This document shows, piece after piece, positions 43,895 through 56,821 of a DNA stretch of 64,000 nucleotides (its first letter is position 1; each line of letters starts with the position of its first letter). This DNA is from Ancistrus triradiatus (taxonomy: Eukaryota > Chordata > Actinopteri > Siluriformes > Loricariidae): assembly GCA_025084515.1 (NCBI GenBank), contig JAJAGP010000251.1:434001-498000 (forward strand). The letters are read 5' to 3'. The position numbers and the translations under genes are program-made. Below the pieces are notes generated by a model that saw only the letters and a list, made by a program, of their open reading frames with translations, was not told where the DNA came from and made no database searches.

Positions 43895-44759
43895 AATTTT
43901 GTGGATGGATAAGCCAGAAAAAAAAGTTTTTGGTTTAAATGAGTTGCATTATGTCTGGAGAATGAAAAACACTGAATTCCAGCTTAAGAACCTTATCCCA
44001 TCTGTGAAACATGGTGGTGGTGGTAGTATTATGGTTTGGACCTGTTTTGTTGCCTCTGAACAAGGACGTCTAACCATCATTGATGGAACAATGAATACCA
44101 GTGTAGCCCAGGGTTAAACTGTAACCCTAGCCACTAGTAATGCAGTCTGTTCTACACCAGCAAATTCTAGAGGAAAGTTTTAGGGCATCTGTCCATGAAC
44201 CGAATTTCAGAAGAAAGTGGGTCATGTATCAAGACAATGACCCAAATCACACAAGCCATTCTACCAAAGAATGATTACAAGAAGAATAATATCAGTGTTT
44301 TAGAATGCCAAGTCAAAGTCCTGACCATAATACAAGAGAAATGTCATGGAAGGTTCTAAACTGAACAATGTGAATTAAACAATGTGAGAAAACCCATCCA
44401 ACATCCCAGAGTTGAAGGTGTTCTGGTCAGAAAAATAGGGCATAGTTCTTCCAAGCCAAAGTACAGGCCTGTGTATCAATGTACCAGTGACAATGCATTG
44501 TACTATAATGATAAACTAACATGTATTTCCAAGTTAATGTTTATATGGCTGCACAATGTTATTGCTGTCAGACAAATGGTTTGCATATTTTTACCAGTCA
44601 CAGATATGTAATATTGGAACATTTTCCTCAATAAATACATGACCAAGTATAGTATTTTATGTTTTATTTGTCAGTTGATTTTTCTTAACTCTTAAAAAAA
44701 AATCTGTTTTAGGTCAGATTTATGCAGAATACAGTATAGGAACCTTTCGAGCACCACTA
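43895..44759 (+). mobile_element. 5'-truncated Tc1 of the element D family (element G)
   Basis: It begins inside the transposase ('gataagccagaaaaaa'), keeps KHGGGGSIMVWTCFVAS (about 44006-44056) and the right terminus ...GAGCACCACT(A). Multiple frameshifts and a short insertion near 44095-44160 make it dead. Confidence 0.8.
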
Positions 44760-45050
44760 TAGTGGGGCAAAAAAGTATGTAGTCAGCCACTGGTTGTGCA
44801 AGTTCTCCTACTTAGAAAGATGAGAGAGGTCTGTAATATTCATCATAGGTACACTTCAACTATGAGAGACAAAACAAGAAAAAAAGTCCAGGAAATCACA
44901 TTGTAGGATTTTTAAAGAATTTAATTGTAAAGTATGGTGGAAAATAAGTATTTGGTCAATAACAAAAGTTCAACTAAATACTTTGTAACATAACCTTTGT
45001 TGGGAATGACAGGGGTCAAATCTTTCCTATAAGTCTAAATTTATTGGATA

Positions 45051-46302
45051 TTTTAAACTTTTTTAGAAATAAAAAACTGAAAAGTGGGGCGTGCAAAATT
45101 ATTCAGCCCCTTTACTTTCAGTGCAGCAAACTCACTTCAGAAGTTCAGTGAGGATCTCTGAATGAATCAATGTTGACCTAAATGACTGATGATGATAAAT
45201 AGAATCCACTTGTGTGTAATCAAGTCTCCATATAAATGCACATGCTCTGTGATAGTCTCAGAGTTCTGTTTAAAGCGCAGAGAGCATCATGAAGGACCAA
45301 GGAACAACACCAGGCAGGTTTGAAAATACTGTTGTGGAGAACTTTAAAGCCGGGATTTGTATAAAAAAGATTTCCCAAGCTTTAAACATCTCAAGGAGCA
45401 CTGTGCAAGCGATCATATTGAAATGGAAGGAGTATCAGACCACTGCAAATCTATGCAAATCTATCAAGACCTGGCCGTCCCTCTAAACTTTCAGCTCAAA
45501 CAAGGAGAAGACTGATCAGAGATGCAGCCAAGAGGCCCATGATCACTCTGGATGAACTGCAGAGATCTACAGCTGAGGTGGGAGACTCTGTCCACAGGAC
45601 GACAATCAGTCGTACACAGCACAAATCTGGCCTTTATGGAAGAGGGGCAAGAAGAAAGCCATTTCTCAAAGATATCCATAAAAAGTTTGCCACAAGCCAC
45701 CTGGAACACACACCAAACATGTGAAAGAAGGTGCTCTGTTCAGACAAACTTTTTGGCCACAATGCAAAACATTCTGTTTGGCGTAAAAGCAACACAGCTC
45801 ATCACCCTGAACACACCATCCCCACTGTCAAACATGGTGGTGGCAGCATCATGGTTTGGACCTGCTTTTCTTCGGCAGGGACAAGGAAGATGGTTAAAAT
45901 TGATGGGAAGATGGATGGAGCCAAATACAGGACCATATGGAAGAAAAACTGTTGGAGTCTGCAAGACCTGAGACGGGGACGGAGATTTATCTTCCAACAA
46001 GGACCAATGCTTCCAAAACTAAAGCAAATCTACAATGGAGTGTCAACAAATAAAAGTATTCAGGTGTTAGAATGGTCAAGTCAAAGTCCAGACCTGAATC
46101 CAATCGAGAATCTGTGGAAAGAGCTGAAAACTGCTGTTCACAAACGCTCTCCATCCAACCTCACTGAGCTCGAGCTGCTTTGCAAGGAAGAATGAGCAAA
46201 AATTTCATTCTCTCGATGTGCAAAACTGATAGAGACATACCCCAAGCGAATAATTTTGCACGCCCCACTTTTCAGTTTTTTATTTCTAAAAAAAGTTTAA
46301 AA
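45051..46302 (+). mobile_element. Tc1-type element nested in element H (element I)
   Basis: Inverted ends of at least 50 bp run from 'ttttaaacttttttagaaat' through 'ctgaaaagtggggcgtgc' to 'aaaattattc', flanked by TA at 45049-45050 and 46303-46304. It is a different family from H. Confidence 0.85.
45289..46245 (+). pseudogene. Broken Tc1 transposase of element I
   Basis: It starts MKDQGTTPGRFENTVVENFKAG, stops at about 45484 and continues in other frames. VKHGGGSIMVWTCFSSAGT (45820 on), RFIFQQG and SPDLNPIENLWKEL are kept. The QQDND block is altered to QQGPM, so the second catalytic Asp is lost. Confidence 0.88.
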
Positions 46303-46739
46303 TACCCAATGGTCTTGTATGTCTTCCAATTTCTTACAATTGCTCCCACAGTTGATTTATTCACACCAACCTGCTTGCCTATTGTAGATTCACTCTTCCC
46401 AGTCTGGTACAGGACTACAATTTTCTTCCTGGTGTCCTTCGACAGCTCTAATACAGGTAATGAGTGGAGGACAGAAGAGTTTCTTAAAGAAGAAGTTACA
46501 GGTCTGTGAAAGCCAGAAATCTTGCTTGTTTGTGGATGACCAAATACTTATTTTCCACCATGATTTACAATTAAATTCTTAAAAAATCCTACAATGTGAT
46601 TTCATGAATTTGTTTTTCTAATTTTGTCTCTTATAGTTGAAGTGTACCGATGATGAAAATTACAGATCTCTTTCAACTTTCTATATAGGAGAACTTGCAC
46701 AATCAGTGGCTGCCTAAATACTTTTTTGCCCCATTGTAT

Positions 46740-48128
46740 AGCAACTACACAGAAAATTACACATATCCCAGTAATATTGTGAAACTTCTGAATGTGCTTA
46801 TGAATAATTTCATTATGGGAAGTTAATGTGCTAATGTGCTTGTCTTGCAAGCTAAAGCTGTGAGATCACTGTTGTTTGGCAACTGAGCACCATAGTGCCG
46901 CTTGGTAATTAGCTATATAAGGTTGCTATTGACTGACTCTAAAGGTTTAGCTAGCTAGTATTTACTAAGTGAGTCTATTGAGACAATGTGAAGGCAGTGG
47001 CAGACAAGGCAGAGGTGTTGAGGAAACAAACATTTTCTTTAGACATGCTAGTACATTACTAAAAAGCACAACTTAAAATGAATTATTATGTCATTTGTAC
47101 AATGTACAATCTTTTGCATTGTCTACTAACCACAGACCTCTGTTGATTGTTATGAGCAGAAAAGCAGTGAGTTTTTACATTCTTCAGTATTCATTCTTTC
47201 AGTATTCTGTTTTAGTCCATTATAAAATTGTTTTTAAAAGGGGTAATAATCAAGAAAACCACATCTGAGATTATCACTGACAGTTATTACTGTGTCATAC
47301 CAATGCTTTAGCATAACTGATAGTTTTACAGTGACAGAGGTATACCTGAGTATTTATCGCTGAACATTAGACACAATTGATCTGAATTCAACCATTTTTA
47401 AGCTTTTTGAGTTAAATGGCTCCCAATATGCATTTTTAAATAATGTATACTTATTATATATACTTATCACTTATTATTAAATGATTAAATTTACTGATAA
47501 CCCAGACAGGACTGTCAGCCAAATTCGCCATAAAAATCTTGAATAATGTTAGCTTTGTCCACAGTCTGAAAGCAGCAGTTGGCTGAGAGCGCTTATTCTC
47601 ATGATGATGGAGCATGCTTTGGAACCTGTGTTGTGATTAATTTATTAGTCAACAGGCTTTGGATGGAAGTGTTTCTCTTTATTAAAGTTGACTCACTTAA
47701 CTTTAATATATACCATATATCTGAATATTTACGACAAATAGTAAGGTTGTTCCAGGTTTAAGAAGGCAGTTTGTCAGTATGAAATCAACACTGTAAAGGC
47801 TCAGTAGTACTATGTAACAGGCCTAGACAGACCTACAAGACAGTGAAAAAATATGTATAAAGACAAGCAGGGAAAACAATGACCAACACAAAGAAAGAAC
47901 CACATTAGGAATGAAATAAAAAGAATAAAGTCTTCAGTGGAATCATTGAAAGGCATTTAACCAATCAATAGTAAACAATAATAAGTTTATTTACAGCATA
48001 ATATTTTCAGACAGAACAGTCTGATCATATTCATATCAAGCGTAGCAAAAATGAATTGAGGTACATGAAATCTATAATCCGTCTTAAAAATTACATGAAT
48101 ATGCAGATAGAATCATGTCATCCTACAA
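46740..48128. other. AT-rich gene-free stretch
   Basis: No gene, RNA or recognised repeat was seen. Confidence 0.5.
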
Positions 48129-48130
48129 AT

Positions 48131-48427
48131 TAGGGCTGCAAGTAATTATTATTTTGGTAGTCGACTAATCTGTCTATTATTTTTTTCAATTAGTTGATTA
48201 GTCAACTCTTATTTTTGTCATGCCCTCAGTCTCTGCTTTCTGTGGGTGCAGCTCTTGTTCCAGCGCATGTTTTACCTCACCTGCTCAAGTCTGCACACCT
48301 GCGAATATCAGCCCATTGGCCAGTCTCTGCCTTAACAAAACAATGTGTTGCACTGAACTTCCAAGTCATCATTTTTTGTTTTTATAATCGACATTGTCAA
48401 TTACGTCGACTAATCGTTGCACCCCTA
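48131..48427. mobile_element. hAT-like non-autonomous element (MITE)
   Basis: The ends 'tagggctgcaagtaatt' and the reverse of 'aatcgttgcacccctaa' are inverted. Both flanks contain 'gtcgactaatc' motifs, the pattern of common fish hAT MITEs. It is non-coding. A clean 8-bp target duplication was not found. Confidence 0.65.
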
Positions 48428-48447
48428 ATTGAAACATAGCACAACAT

Positions 48448-50285
48448 ACACTTACCGCTATCTTTATTTTGTACATCTTGCTATCTGCTTTAATTCTTTG
48501 TGCCATGGATTTGACAAGGTGCAAGAAACATTCTTCAGAAATTTTGGTCCAAATTGACATGATAACATTGCACAGTTGGTGCGGATTTGTCAGCTGCACA
48601 TCCATGATGTGATTCTGCTGTTCCACCACATCCAAAATGTGCTCTTTTCTATTGAGATATTGTGACTGTGGATGCTATCTGAGTACAATGAATTCATGAT
48701 CAAGTAACCAGTTTGAGATGATCAAGTAACCAGTTTGAGATGATTTGAGCTTTGTGACATGTGTTTGAAGCTAAACCACAGCAAAACGGAACTGCTCTAC
48801 ATTCCTGCAGATGGGTCCCCTTATCAGGATCTTGCCATCTCCCAGGTGAATGCCTCCATCACACCTTCTGAGAATGCAGGAAACCTTGGAGTGATCTTTG
48901 ATAACCAGCTGAGCTTCTCTGCTCATATTGCCAAACTGACCCAGTTATGCAGGTATCTCCTCTACAACATCAGGAGAAATCGACCCTTCTTCTCCAGGGA
49001 AGCCACCCAGGTTCTTGTCCAATCTCTTGTTGTATCAAAACTATATTATTACAATGCTTTTCTGGCTGGTCTTTCAATGTGTACAATCAGACTCCTGCAA
49101 CTGATTCAGAATGCAGCAGCTTGTCTGGTTTTCAACCTACCCAAGTTTTCTCATGTCACCCCACTGCTATGTTCACTTCACTGGCTCCCTGTAGCTGCCC
49201 ACATCAGACACAAAACCCTGATGCTCGCCTACAAGGCAAAAATTGGAACAGCACCATCTTACCTAAAGGCTGTAATCAAACCACGCTCTGTACCTCGCAC
49301 CCTCAGAGACACAAGCTTGGCTCGACTGGATCGACTGGAGGTTTTTTTTCTACTAGGAAGAATACGAAACACCTCTGTAAGTTGCTCTGGATAAGGGTAT
49401 CTGCTAAATGCTATAAATGTAAATGTAATTGGTACTGGAAGTAGCCATCAGCAGATGGGTACACTGTGGTCACTAAGGGATGGACATGGTCAGCAATAAT
49501 ACTCAGGTAGGTTGTGACATTTACACTATGCTCATTGGAATTAAGGAGCCCATAGTGAAGAAGCCAGGAAAATATCCCCCATGCCATTGCACCACAACCA
49601 GGGTGAACCGCTGATACAAGGCAGGATGGATCAATGCTTTCATGTTGTTTACACCAAATTCTGACACTACCACCCGAATGTTGCAGCAGAATTCGAAACT
49701 CAGGAGACCATAAATATTTTTCCAGTCTTCTCTTGCTCATTTCTGGTCAGCCTGTGTGAATTGTAGTCTCAGTTGCTTGTTACTGAAAGAAGTGGTACCT
49801 GGTAAGGGCTTTTGCTGCTGTAGCCTGTCTTCTTCAAGAACTGTTTTGTTGTGCATTCAGAGATGCTCTTCTGCATACCTCATTTGTTGCATGTGGTTAT
49901 TTCAGTTACTGTTGCCTTTTTATCAGCTCAAACCAGCTGGCCATTCTCCTCTGACCTCTGGCATCAACACGGCATTTTCACCCAGAAAACTGTCAGTCAT
50001 TGGATATCTCTTTTTCAGACCATTCTCTGTATACTCTACATATGGTTCTGCACAGAAATAGTAGCAGATCAGCAATTTCTGAAATACTTAGACTAGCACC
50101 AACAACGAAAGTCACATTTAAAGTCACTTAAGTCACCTTTGTGATGCTTGGTTTGAACTTCAGAACGTCTTGACCATGTCTATATACCTAAATGCATTGA
50201 GTTGCTGCCATGTGATTGGCTGAATAGATATTAGCATTAACAACCAGTTGAACAGGTGTTACCTAATAAAGTGGAGGTGAGTGTA
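48448..50285 (-). mobile_element. Tc1-type element split by a LINE (element N)
   Basis: The minus strand encodes the C-terminal part at 48460-48640 (VDLTNPHQLCNVIMSIWTKISEECF). After the LINE it resumes with the catalytic region (49440-49740, containing 'ctgatacaaggcaggatgg', 'ccccatgccattgcacc') and the N-terminal half to about 50230. The right end '...acctaataaagtggaggtgag' is readable; the left end is degraded. It is the same family as element M. Confidence 0.75.
48762..49432 (+). mobile_element. 5'-truncated L2-type LINE, reverse transcriptase C-terminal end
   Basis: A frame from 48759 to 49394 reads LKLNHSKTELLYIP, NLGVIFDNQLSFSAHI, LVVSKLYYYNAFLAGL, LIQNAAACLVF, TPLLCSLHWLPV and LAYKAKIGTAPSYLK. 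These are the conserved blocks after the catalytic palm of L2/CR1-type LINEs. The non-coding 3' tail 'gtaagttgctctggataagg...' ends at about 49432. It is inserted in element N. Confidence 0.85.
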
Positions 50286-50289
50286 CATT

Positions 50290-53147
50290 TTGTGTCCTAA
50301 ATCACATACAACTTTATTATACAGGTATGCACTGCATGACGTCCATTCAGATGATAACATCTGTGGTTCAATGAAGTTATTATTCTTATTGTTAAGAGTA
50401 TTAACCTATATAACCCATGTATTACTGTACATTGTCAGATATATTCTCAAGTTGTAATGAAAGATGTAACAGCTCAGACTCTGGTGCAAATGGTTTATTA
50501 AATACAAAGTACAAAAATGAGCACTTAATTTTACACAAGAACAAGCCCTTTAGCCATCTAAGCAGCAAACAGCACAGTAATTAGCAACAGATTCAGAATG
50601 AAGAGGAGTCATAATGTAGTGGGTGAACCAGCATGCAGAGAGATGAACCATCGTGCAACCAGGTCGTGAAAGCATCAGAGGCAGAGCTTGTGCATGTGGC
50701 ATCGTTGAAAGCTTTTTGATAGGTATTATAAGCTCCTTAAAAGTGCCGTGCTGATAAGGCAGGCTGTATCTGCACTCTGCACATGCTCACCATGTTAGAA
50801 TTGTGGGAAGTTACAGATGTCTCAGCATGGTGTGGCTGAGGAGGGGATTCATGAGTACTGCATTTGTACTTTATCTTGGTTATTTAGTTATTACCGGTAC
50901 ATTCCTGATTCCCACATAGCTTTGCCAAATAATATGTAGTATATATGTACATATTTAATACAGTGTTCAGACAAAGTCAAGAACATATAACACAACATTT
51001 CATAGAAGTATTAGGTTGTTTTCTGACACATTATGTAGTAGTCATTTTGTAATATGGAAAACAGCCATATTAGCAAGCCATCTACTGTATATTACTGCTA
51101 GTAAACTACTCCCAGAATCTCTAATAGCATTATTATACTGTATTTTTAGTGATTTGTTTATTACAAACGTGAACATTTGGCAGAGGAGATGCAAGATATG
51201 TATCTAATATTAGCACACACACAGCAGGCTAGCTACCTAATTATACTAGTTATACTTGTTGGCTTGAGATAATTTCCAAAGTCAAGTTATGGGAAGTCTT
51301 TTACTTTTTGATCTTTACTGGAGTCTTGATATACATTAGGAGTAGGGACTAAACACATCTGAATATCTCAAGATCAATGTAATATTGTGTTTGCCAAGTT
51401 AGCATACAGTGCTGCACCGTGGCTTGGTAGGTAGCACAGTAGCCTAATAGCAAGTGGTCCTGAGTTCAAGTGGCCTGGGTCCTTTTTGTGTGGAGTTTTC
51501 ATGTCCTCCCTGTGTCTGTGTGAGTTTACTCCAGGTATTCTCCAGGTGTTTGCTTCCACATTCCAAAGGCATACATGTTAGGTTGAATGCAGTTTCTAAA
51601 AAAGTGCTCTTAGTGTGGGAGTGTGTGTGTACGATGGATTGGTTCCCTGTCTAGGGTTGTTTTTGTCTTGCACCCTGTGTTACCGGCTAAGCACTGGCTT
51701 TCCCGTGACCCTGACCAAGGATTAAGCAGATAAGAAAATGAATGAATGAATAAAACTTAGCATACAGCTACAATCTGAGAGCTTCCAGGATTTTCAAGTA
51801 GCTGCTAATAAGGTACTTGCAAGTTTCTGAGAAACTGTCCTCAATTTCAATGGTGACATACCACTCTCCCTTAACATTATTTCCCTTTATTTTGAGCTGT
51901 ACCCTTTATATCTCTACATAGTTTTAAATAGAAAAATAATTGTTTTATTTGTGCTGGACTAATCTGACACATAAAAAATCTATCCAAATACAGGTTTGCA
52001 TGGCATAATGTCCGTTAGGGCAACAACCAATTGCGTATATGTCGATGGTAAAGCACATATATGATAAAAATCTATAAGAAAGTATTGATAAGCATAAGCA
52101 AACTGATAGGCATATGTTGCTTTTTGCTGTTCATGTTACATCCAAGTTGCATAATGTGCAATTTGACAGAATGTATCATGGATGTTACTGTAAGTAACAT
52201 ATAATCAACAATCTTATAATCAAAATCTTCTTTCGAATAGGAGTTATAGATTTAATTAAAATTATTAATTTGAGTTCAGGGGTAAATGTATCATAAGGAA
52301 TAGTACTAGCAATTAGGGTAATTTAACTAAGTGGAACTCTGAGTCTCTGAAACCTCCTGGTGAGGCAGAAACTTAGGAACAGGCAGAGCTGGAACAGAAC
52401 CCTGGTATTGAATAGAACTTGATGTGCATTTGGCAGGCTTGTACATGAACAGAATTGACCCCTTGTCAATCTTTAAATGAGTTAGGATACAAACTAGGGT
52501 GGCTCAGCACCACAAAGCAGTGAGGCAGACATAGGTCTCCTGCTTATTTTTATATATGATTTATGATACTGTAGAAGAGATATATCAGCCATTCATTCAT
52601 TCATACATTCATTCTTTCATTTTCATACCCACTAAATCTAATTCAGGGTTTTAACTGCCAGCACAGGGCACAAGACGACAACCAACCCTAGACAGGTCAT
52701 TAATACATCACAAGGCACACCTTTTTTTAGAGACAACTACTGACCTAATGCATCTGGTTTAAGTAAACATCCAGCCTGTAATATTTCAACAGAAAAAGGT
52801 TTGAACAGATTGCCTTTACGCAAGGACGGACCTTCCCCTTTAGTCAGCAGAAGGTGTCACTCACTTTTCAAATCAGACTTTGACTGATACCCACCACAGG
52901 AAGCACACATGATTGCTTTATTAACCCTACTGTTAGCCTACGCAAAATTATACCCTAATGAAGGAGATTGCTGCCGAGTGAAGCCTTCTGAACAACTCTA
53001 ATTCTGTTGGGCTGAGTACAGAACCTGCCAATCTGCTCTAACCAGCCTGTCACCTCCATCTCAGTGATTTTTAAGCCCAGGAGTACAAGCAGATGGTCTC
53101 TCAGCAAGTATTCTGGCATATCAAATGCTTTATAAATGTTGATAGGA
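50290..53147. other. Gene-free stretch with dispersed repeats
   Basis: It includes a plus-oriented dispersed repeat (51408-51760) and a minus fragment at about 52590-52745. The 74-residue minus frame at 52955-53179 has no recognised match. A block at 50460-50640 ('aaatggtttattaaatacaa') may be an old retroelement end. Confidence 0.45.
51408..51760 (+). repeat. Dispersed teleost repeat, nearly full-length copy
   Basis: It has a tRNA-like head ('cctgagttcaag'), 'tgtggagttttcatgtcctc', 'ccacattccaaaggcatac', 'gattggttccctgtctaggg' and the tail 'aaggattaagcagataag'. This copy shows the order of parts for the family. Confidence 0.6.
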
Positions 53148-53148
53148 T

Positions 53149-53986
53149 ATACACCGATCAGGCATAACATTATGACCACCTCCTAGTTTCTACACTCATT
53201 GTCCATTTTATCGGTTTCACTTAACATATAGAACAGATAGTCCATCTGTTTCTCTACATGCTTTGTTTGTCTCCTTGACTCTGCTATCTAATGATCAGGA
53301 CCTCCATAGGACCCCCACAGATCAGGTACTATTTGGGTGAAGGATCATTCTCAGCAATGCAGTGACACTGATCTGGTGGTGGTGTGTTAGTGTGTGTTGA
53401 ACTGGTGCAGTTGGATAAGACACAGCAGTGCTGCTGAATTTTTAAAACATTGTTCACTCACTGTCCACTTTATTTACATTATTTACATAGATACATTAAC
53501 CTTAATGATCCACCTTGTAGATGTAAAGTCAGAGACAGTACCTCGTCTGTTGTTGCAAAGTTTGTGTTAGTCTTTCTCTAATCCTCCATCAGTGCTCACA
53601 GGACGCTGCCTACAGGATGCTGGTGGCTGGACATTTTTGGTAGGTGGAATATTTTATGTCCAGTAGTGACACTCCAGCAGCACTGCTGTGTCTGATCCAC
53701 TCATAGCAGCACAACAAACACTAACACACAACCATCACATCTGTGTCACGTTAGTGCTGAAAATGACCCACCACCCAAATAGTACCTGCTCTATGGTGAT
53801 CCTGTGGGGTCCTAACCATTAGAAAACAGAGTAAATGGGACTAACAAAGCTTGCAGAGAAATAGATGGACTACAGGAATTGTTTAACTACAAAGTGCTTC
53901 TACTGTATATGGTAAGTTAAACTGATAAAATGGACAATGAGTGTAGAAACAAGGAGGTTGTCATAATGTTATGCCTGATTGGTGTA
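53149..53986. mobile_element. Fold-back (long inverted repeat) element, copy 2
   Basis: Its ends 'atacaccgatcaggcataac' and the reverse of 'gttatgcctgattggtgtat' are near-identical inverted repeats. The arms continue inward through 'ccttgtttctacactcattg'-type sequence. The middle shares 'gtactatttgggtg' and 'gcctacagg...gctggtggctgg' with copy 1. Confidence 0.85.
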
Positions 53987-53989
53987 TAT

Positions 53990-54986
53990 TACTGTTCACC
54001 CCCAAATCAGGAAACAGTAATGTCGAGGTCATTTTGAATTAAAATGTAATTGTTTAACTTTTTTATCATTATTTTGTTAGTCACAATATTAACCAACAGA
54101 TGATAATATTAAGTCATAGAATAACATTCACTGGTTCGTTTTTTCCCACCACCATTCTGACCTAAATGACAAACTTTGCACTTCATCTCTTCTATAGCAG
54201 AAAGAGATATAATGGCATAATTTCAAAAGCTTGACTTGAAAATGGACTGCTCTTGAAAATGGGGACCTAATCTATGAAATTCCTTATGACTGACAATTAT
54301 TCTGGCAAGATTGGTGTGTCAAAATAAAAATAACTCCTGTACAAGACACATAATCACATAGCCTAATCACATTGCTTTAATGCTGACCATTTGCTGCTGA
54401 AAATGCCAGAAACGTTTTCTTTAATTATCTATATAGGCCTATATAAAGTCACTCATGTATGCTCAGAGTTTTTCCCAGCATTCCTGTGACCTCACTGTGA
54501 CATTCAGTAGGTATAAACTATGCAAACTAGTGGGAGTCAATAATCATACTACAGACAGGCATATCCTGTAGAGGTATTTAAATATTTATGCGCTTCCATC
54601 AACAAGAGATAAGTAATTTGAGAACACTAACCAAACCATCAATGTGAATAACATGTTTAATAAATCCAACATAATTATTTTTGTCTAGTATATTACAGCA
54701 GTATAATATTTTACTAATTTTTACATTATCTACCAGATCACTAACATTGATTGTAGCCAATTGCCTACAGCTCTGCGTTACAGTTTTGTTCTGTGTTCCT
54801 ATCATTATTTTAGTGATAGTCTACTACTGAAATAGCAGGACCCAATGGAGTATTAGGAGAACAAAGGAATTTTCCTGGTTCTAAGCATTTTTGAGAACTT
54901 GCCATAGTTCTTCTGTATTCTCTGTAAATTATTTTTGATCAAGCTACACTTAAATAGTCATCATATTTTTTGTCTAATGAATGATA
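53990..54986. other. Unassigned AT-rich spacer
   Basis: No gene or repeat is recognised. Confidence 0.5.
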
Positions 54987-54988
54987 GT

Positions 54989-56513
54989 CACTCCTCAAAA
55001 AATAAAGGGAACACTCAAATAACACATCCTAGATCTGAATGAATTAAATATTCTCATTGAATACTTTGTTCTGTACAAAGTTGAATGTGCTGGCAACAAA
55101 ATCACACAAAAATCATCAATGGAAATCAAATTTATTAACCAATGGAGGCCTGGATTTGCAGTCACACACAAAATTAAAATGGAAAAACACACTACAGGCT
55201 GATCCAACTTTGATGCAATGTCCTTAATAAAACAAGTTAAAATGGGGCTCAGTATTGTGTGTGGCCTGGGCATGCTCCTGATGAGGTGGCGGATGGTCTC
55301 CTGAGGGGTCTCCTCCCTGACCTGGACTAAAGCATCCACCAACTCCTGGACAGTCTGTGGTGCAACGTGACATTGGTGGATGGAGCGAGACATGATGTCC
55401 CAGATGTGCTCAATCAGATTCAGGTCTGGGGAACGGGTGGGCCAGTCCATATCTTCAATGCCTTCATCTTGCAGGAACTGCTGACACACTCCAACCACAT
55501 GAGGTCTAGCATTGTCCTGCATTATGAGGAACCCAGGGCCAACTGCACCAGCATATGGTCTCACAAGGGGTCTGAGGATCTCATCTCGGTACCTAATAGC
55601 AGTCAGGCTACCTCTGGCGAGCACATGGAGGGCTGTGTTCCAAAGAAATGCCACCCCACATCATTACTGACCCGCTGCCAAACCGGTCATGCTGAAGGAT
55701 GTTGCAGGCAGCAGATCGCTCTCCACAGCGTCTCCAGACTCTGTCACGTCTGTCACATGTGCTCAGTGTGAACCTGCTTTCATCTGTGAAGAGCACAGGG
55801 CGCCAGTGGTGAATTTGCCAATCCTGGTGTTCTCTGGCAAATGCCAAGCGTCCTGCACGGTGTTGGGCTGTGAGCACAACCCCCATCTGTGGACGTCGGG
55901 CCCTCATACCAACCTCATAAAGTCAATTTCTAACAATTTGTGCAGACACATGCACATTTGTCGCCTGCTGGAGGTCATTTTGCAGGGTTCTGGCAGTGCT
56001 CCTCCTGCACAAAGGCGGAGGTAGTGGTTCTGCTGTTGTGTTGTTGCCCTTTTATGGCCTCCAGGTGTACTGGCCTGTCTCCCGGTAGCGCCTCCAGCCT
56101 CTGGACACTACGCTGACAGACACAGCAAACCTTCTTGCCACAGCTCGCATTGATGTGCCATCATGGATGAGCTGCACTACCTGAGCCACTTGTGTGGGTT
56201 GTAGAGTCCGTCTCATGCTACCATGAGTGTGAAAGCACCACCAACATTCCAAAGTGACCAAAACATCAGCCAGAAAGCATAGGTACTGAGAAGTGGTCTG
56301 CGGTCCCCACCTGCAGAACCACTCCTTTATTGAGTGTGTCTTGCTAATTACCAATAATTTCCACCTGTTGTCTATTCCATTTGCACAACAGCATGTGAAA
56401 TTGATTGTCAATCAGTGTTGCTTCCTAATTGGACAGTTTGATTTCACAGAAGTTTGATTTACTTGGAGTTATATAGTGTTGTTTAAGTCTTTCCTTTATT
56501 TTTTTGAGCAATG
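54989..56513 (-). mobile_element. Tc1-type transposon, same family as element J (element K)
   Basis: The ends 'cactcctcaaaaaataaagg' and '...ttttttgagcaatg' are inverted, with TA on the right (56514-56515). It has the opposite orientation to J. Confidence 0.9.
55243..56217 (-). pseudogene. Broken Tc1 transposase of element K
   Basis: On the minus strand MRRTLQPTQVAQVVQLIHDGTSMRAVARRFAVSV is intact across the site where J has a stop. Then come a frame change after about 56060, MRARRPQMGVVLTAQHRAGR with LFTDESRF, and a shift near 55640. QDNARPHVVG and SPDLNLIEHIW follow; the last two catalytic residues are 34 apart. Only a few lesions are visible. Confidence 0.88.
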
Positions 56514-56515
56514 TA

Positions 56516-56784
56516 TTACTGTGTTACTGTTTTAATGCCAACATACTCATGTATGCACATGTAAAGGAAAAAAGCTTCAGAGAATAGGTTAGATGTGATC
56601 CCACATAACAGCAGGAGGAAGAGCTGTGTCAGAGAAAAGCTCCTTTGAAGTCTTCTTTGGTGAGCAGGTCTATTTAGCTTGGAAATAAGAGAAAAACAGC
56701 GTGGTCTCTTTCATTTTCATGAGGTGAAAATAACACTGTCCTTTCAGACAAATGAGGATCTGCTACTGAATTTATTTCGCTTAC

Positions 56785-56821
<37 letters not shown>

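Larger units (their letters stand above)
44762..46736 (-). mobile_element. Tc1 of the element B family, interrupted by another Tc1 (element H)
   Basis: The left end '(ca)gtggggcaaaaaagtatgt' and right end ...CTTTTTTGCCCCATTG match element B. The transposase reads on the minus strand. The C-terminal end lies at about 44955-45040 and the N-terminal end at 46310-46460. Sequence equivalent to about 11900-12665 of element B, including the catalytic core, is missing and element I stands there. Confidence 0.85.
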
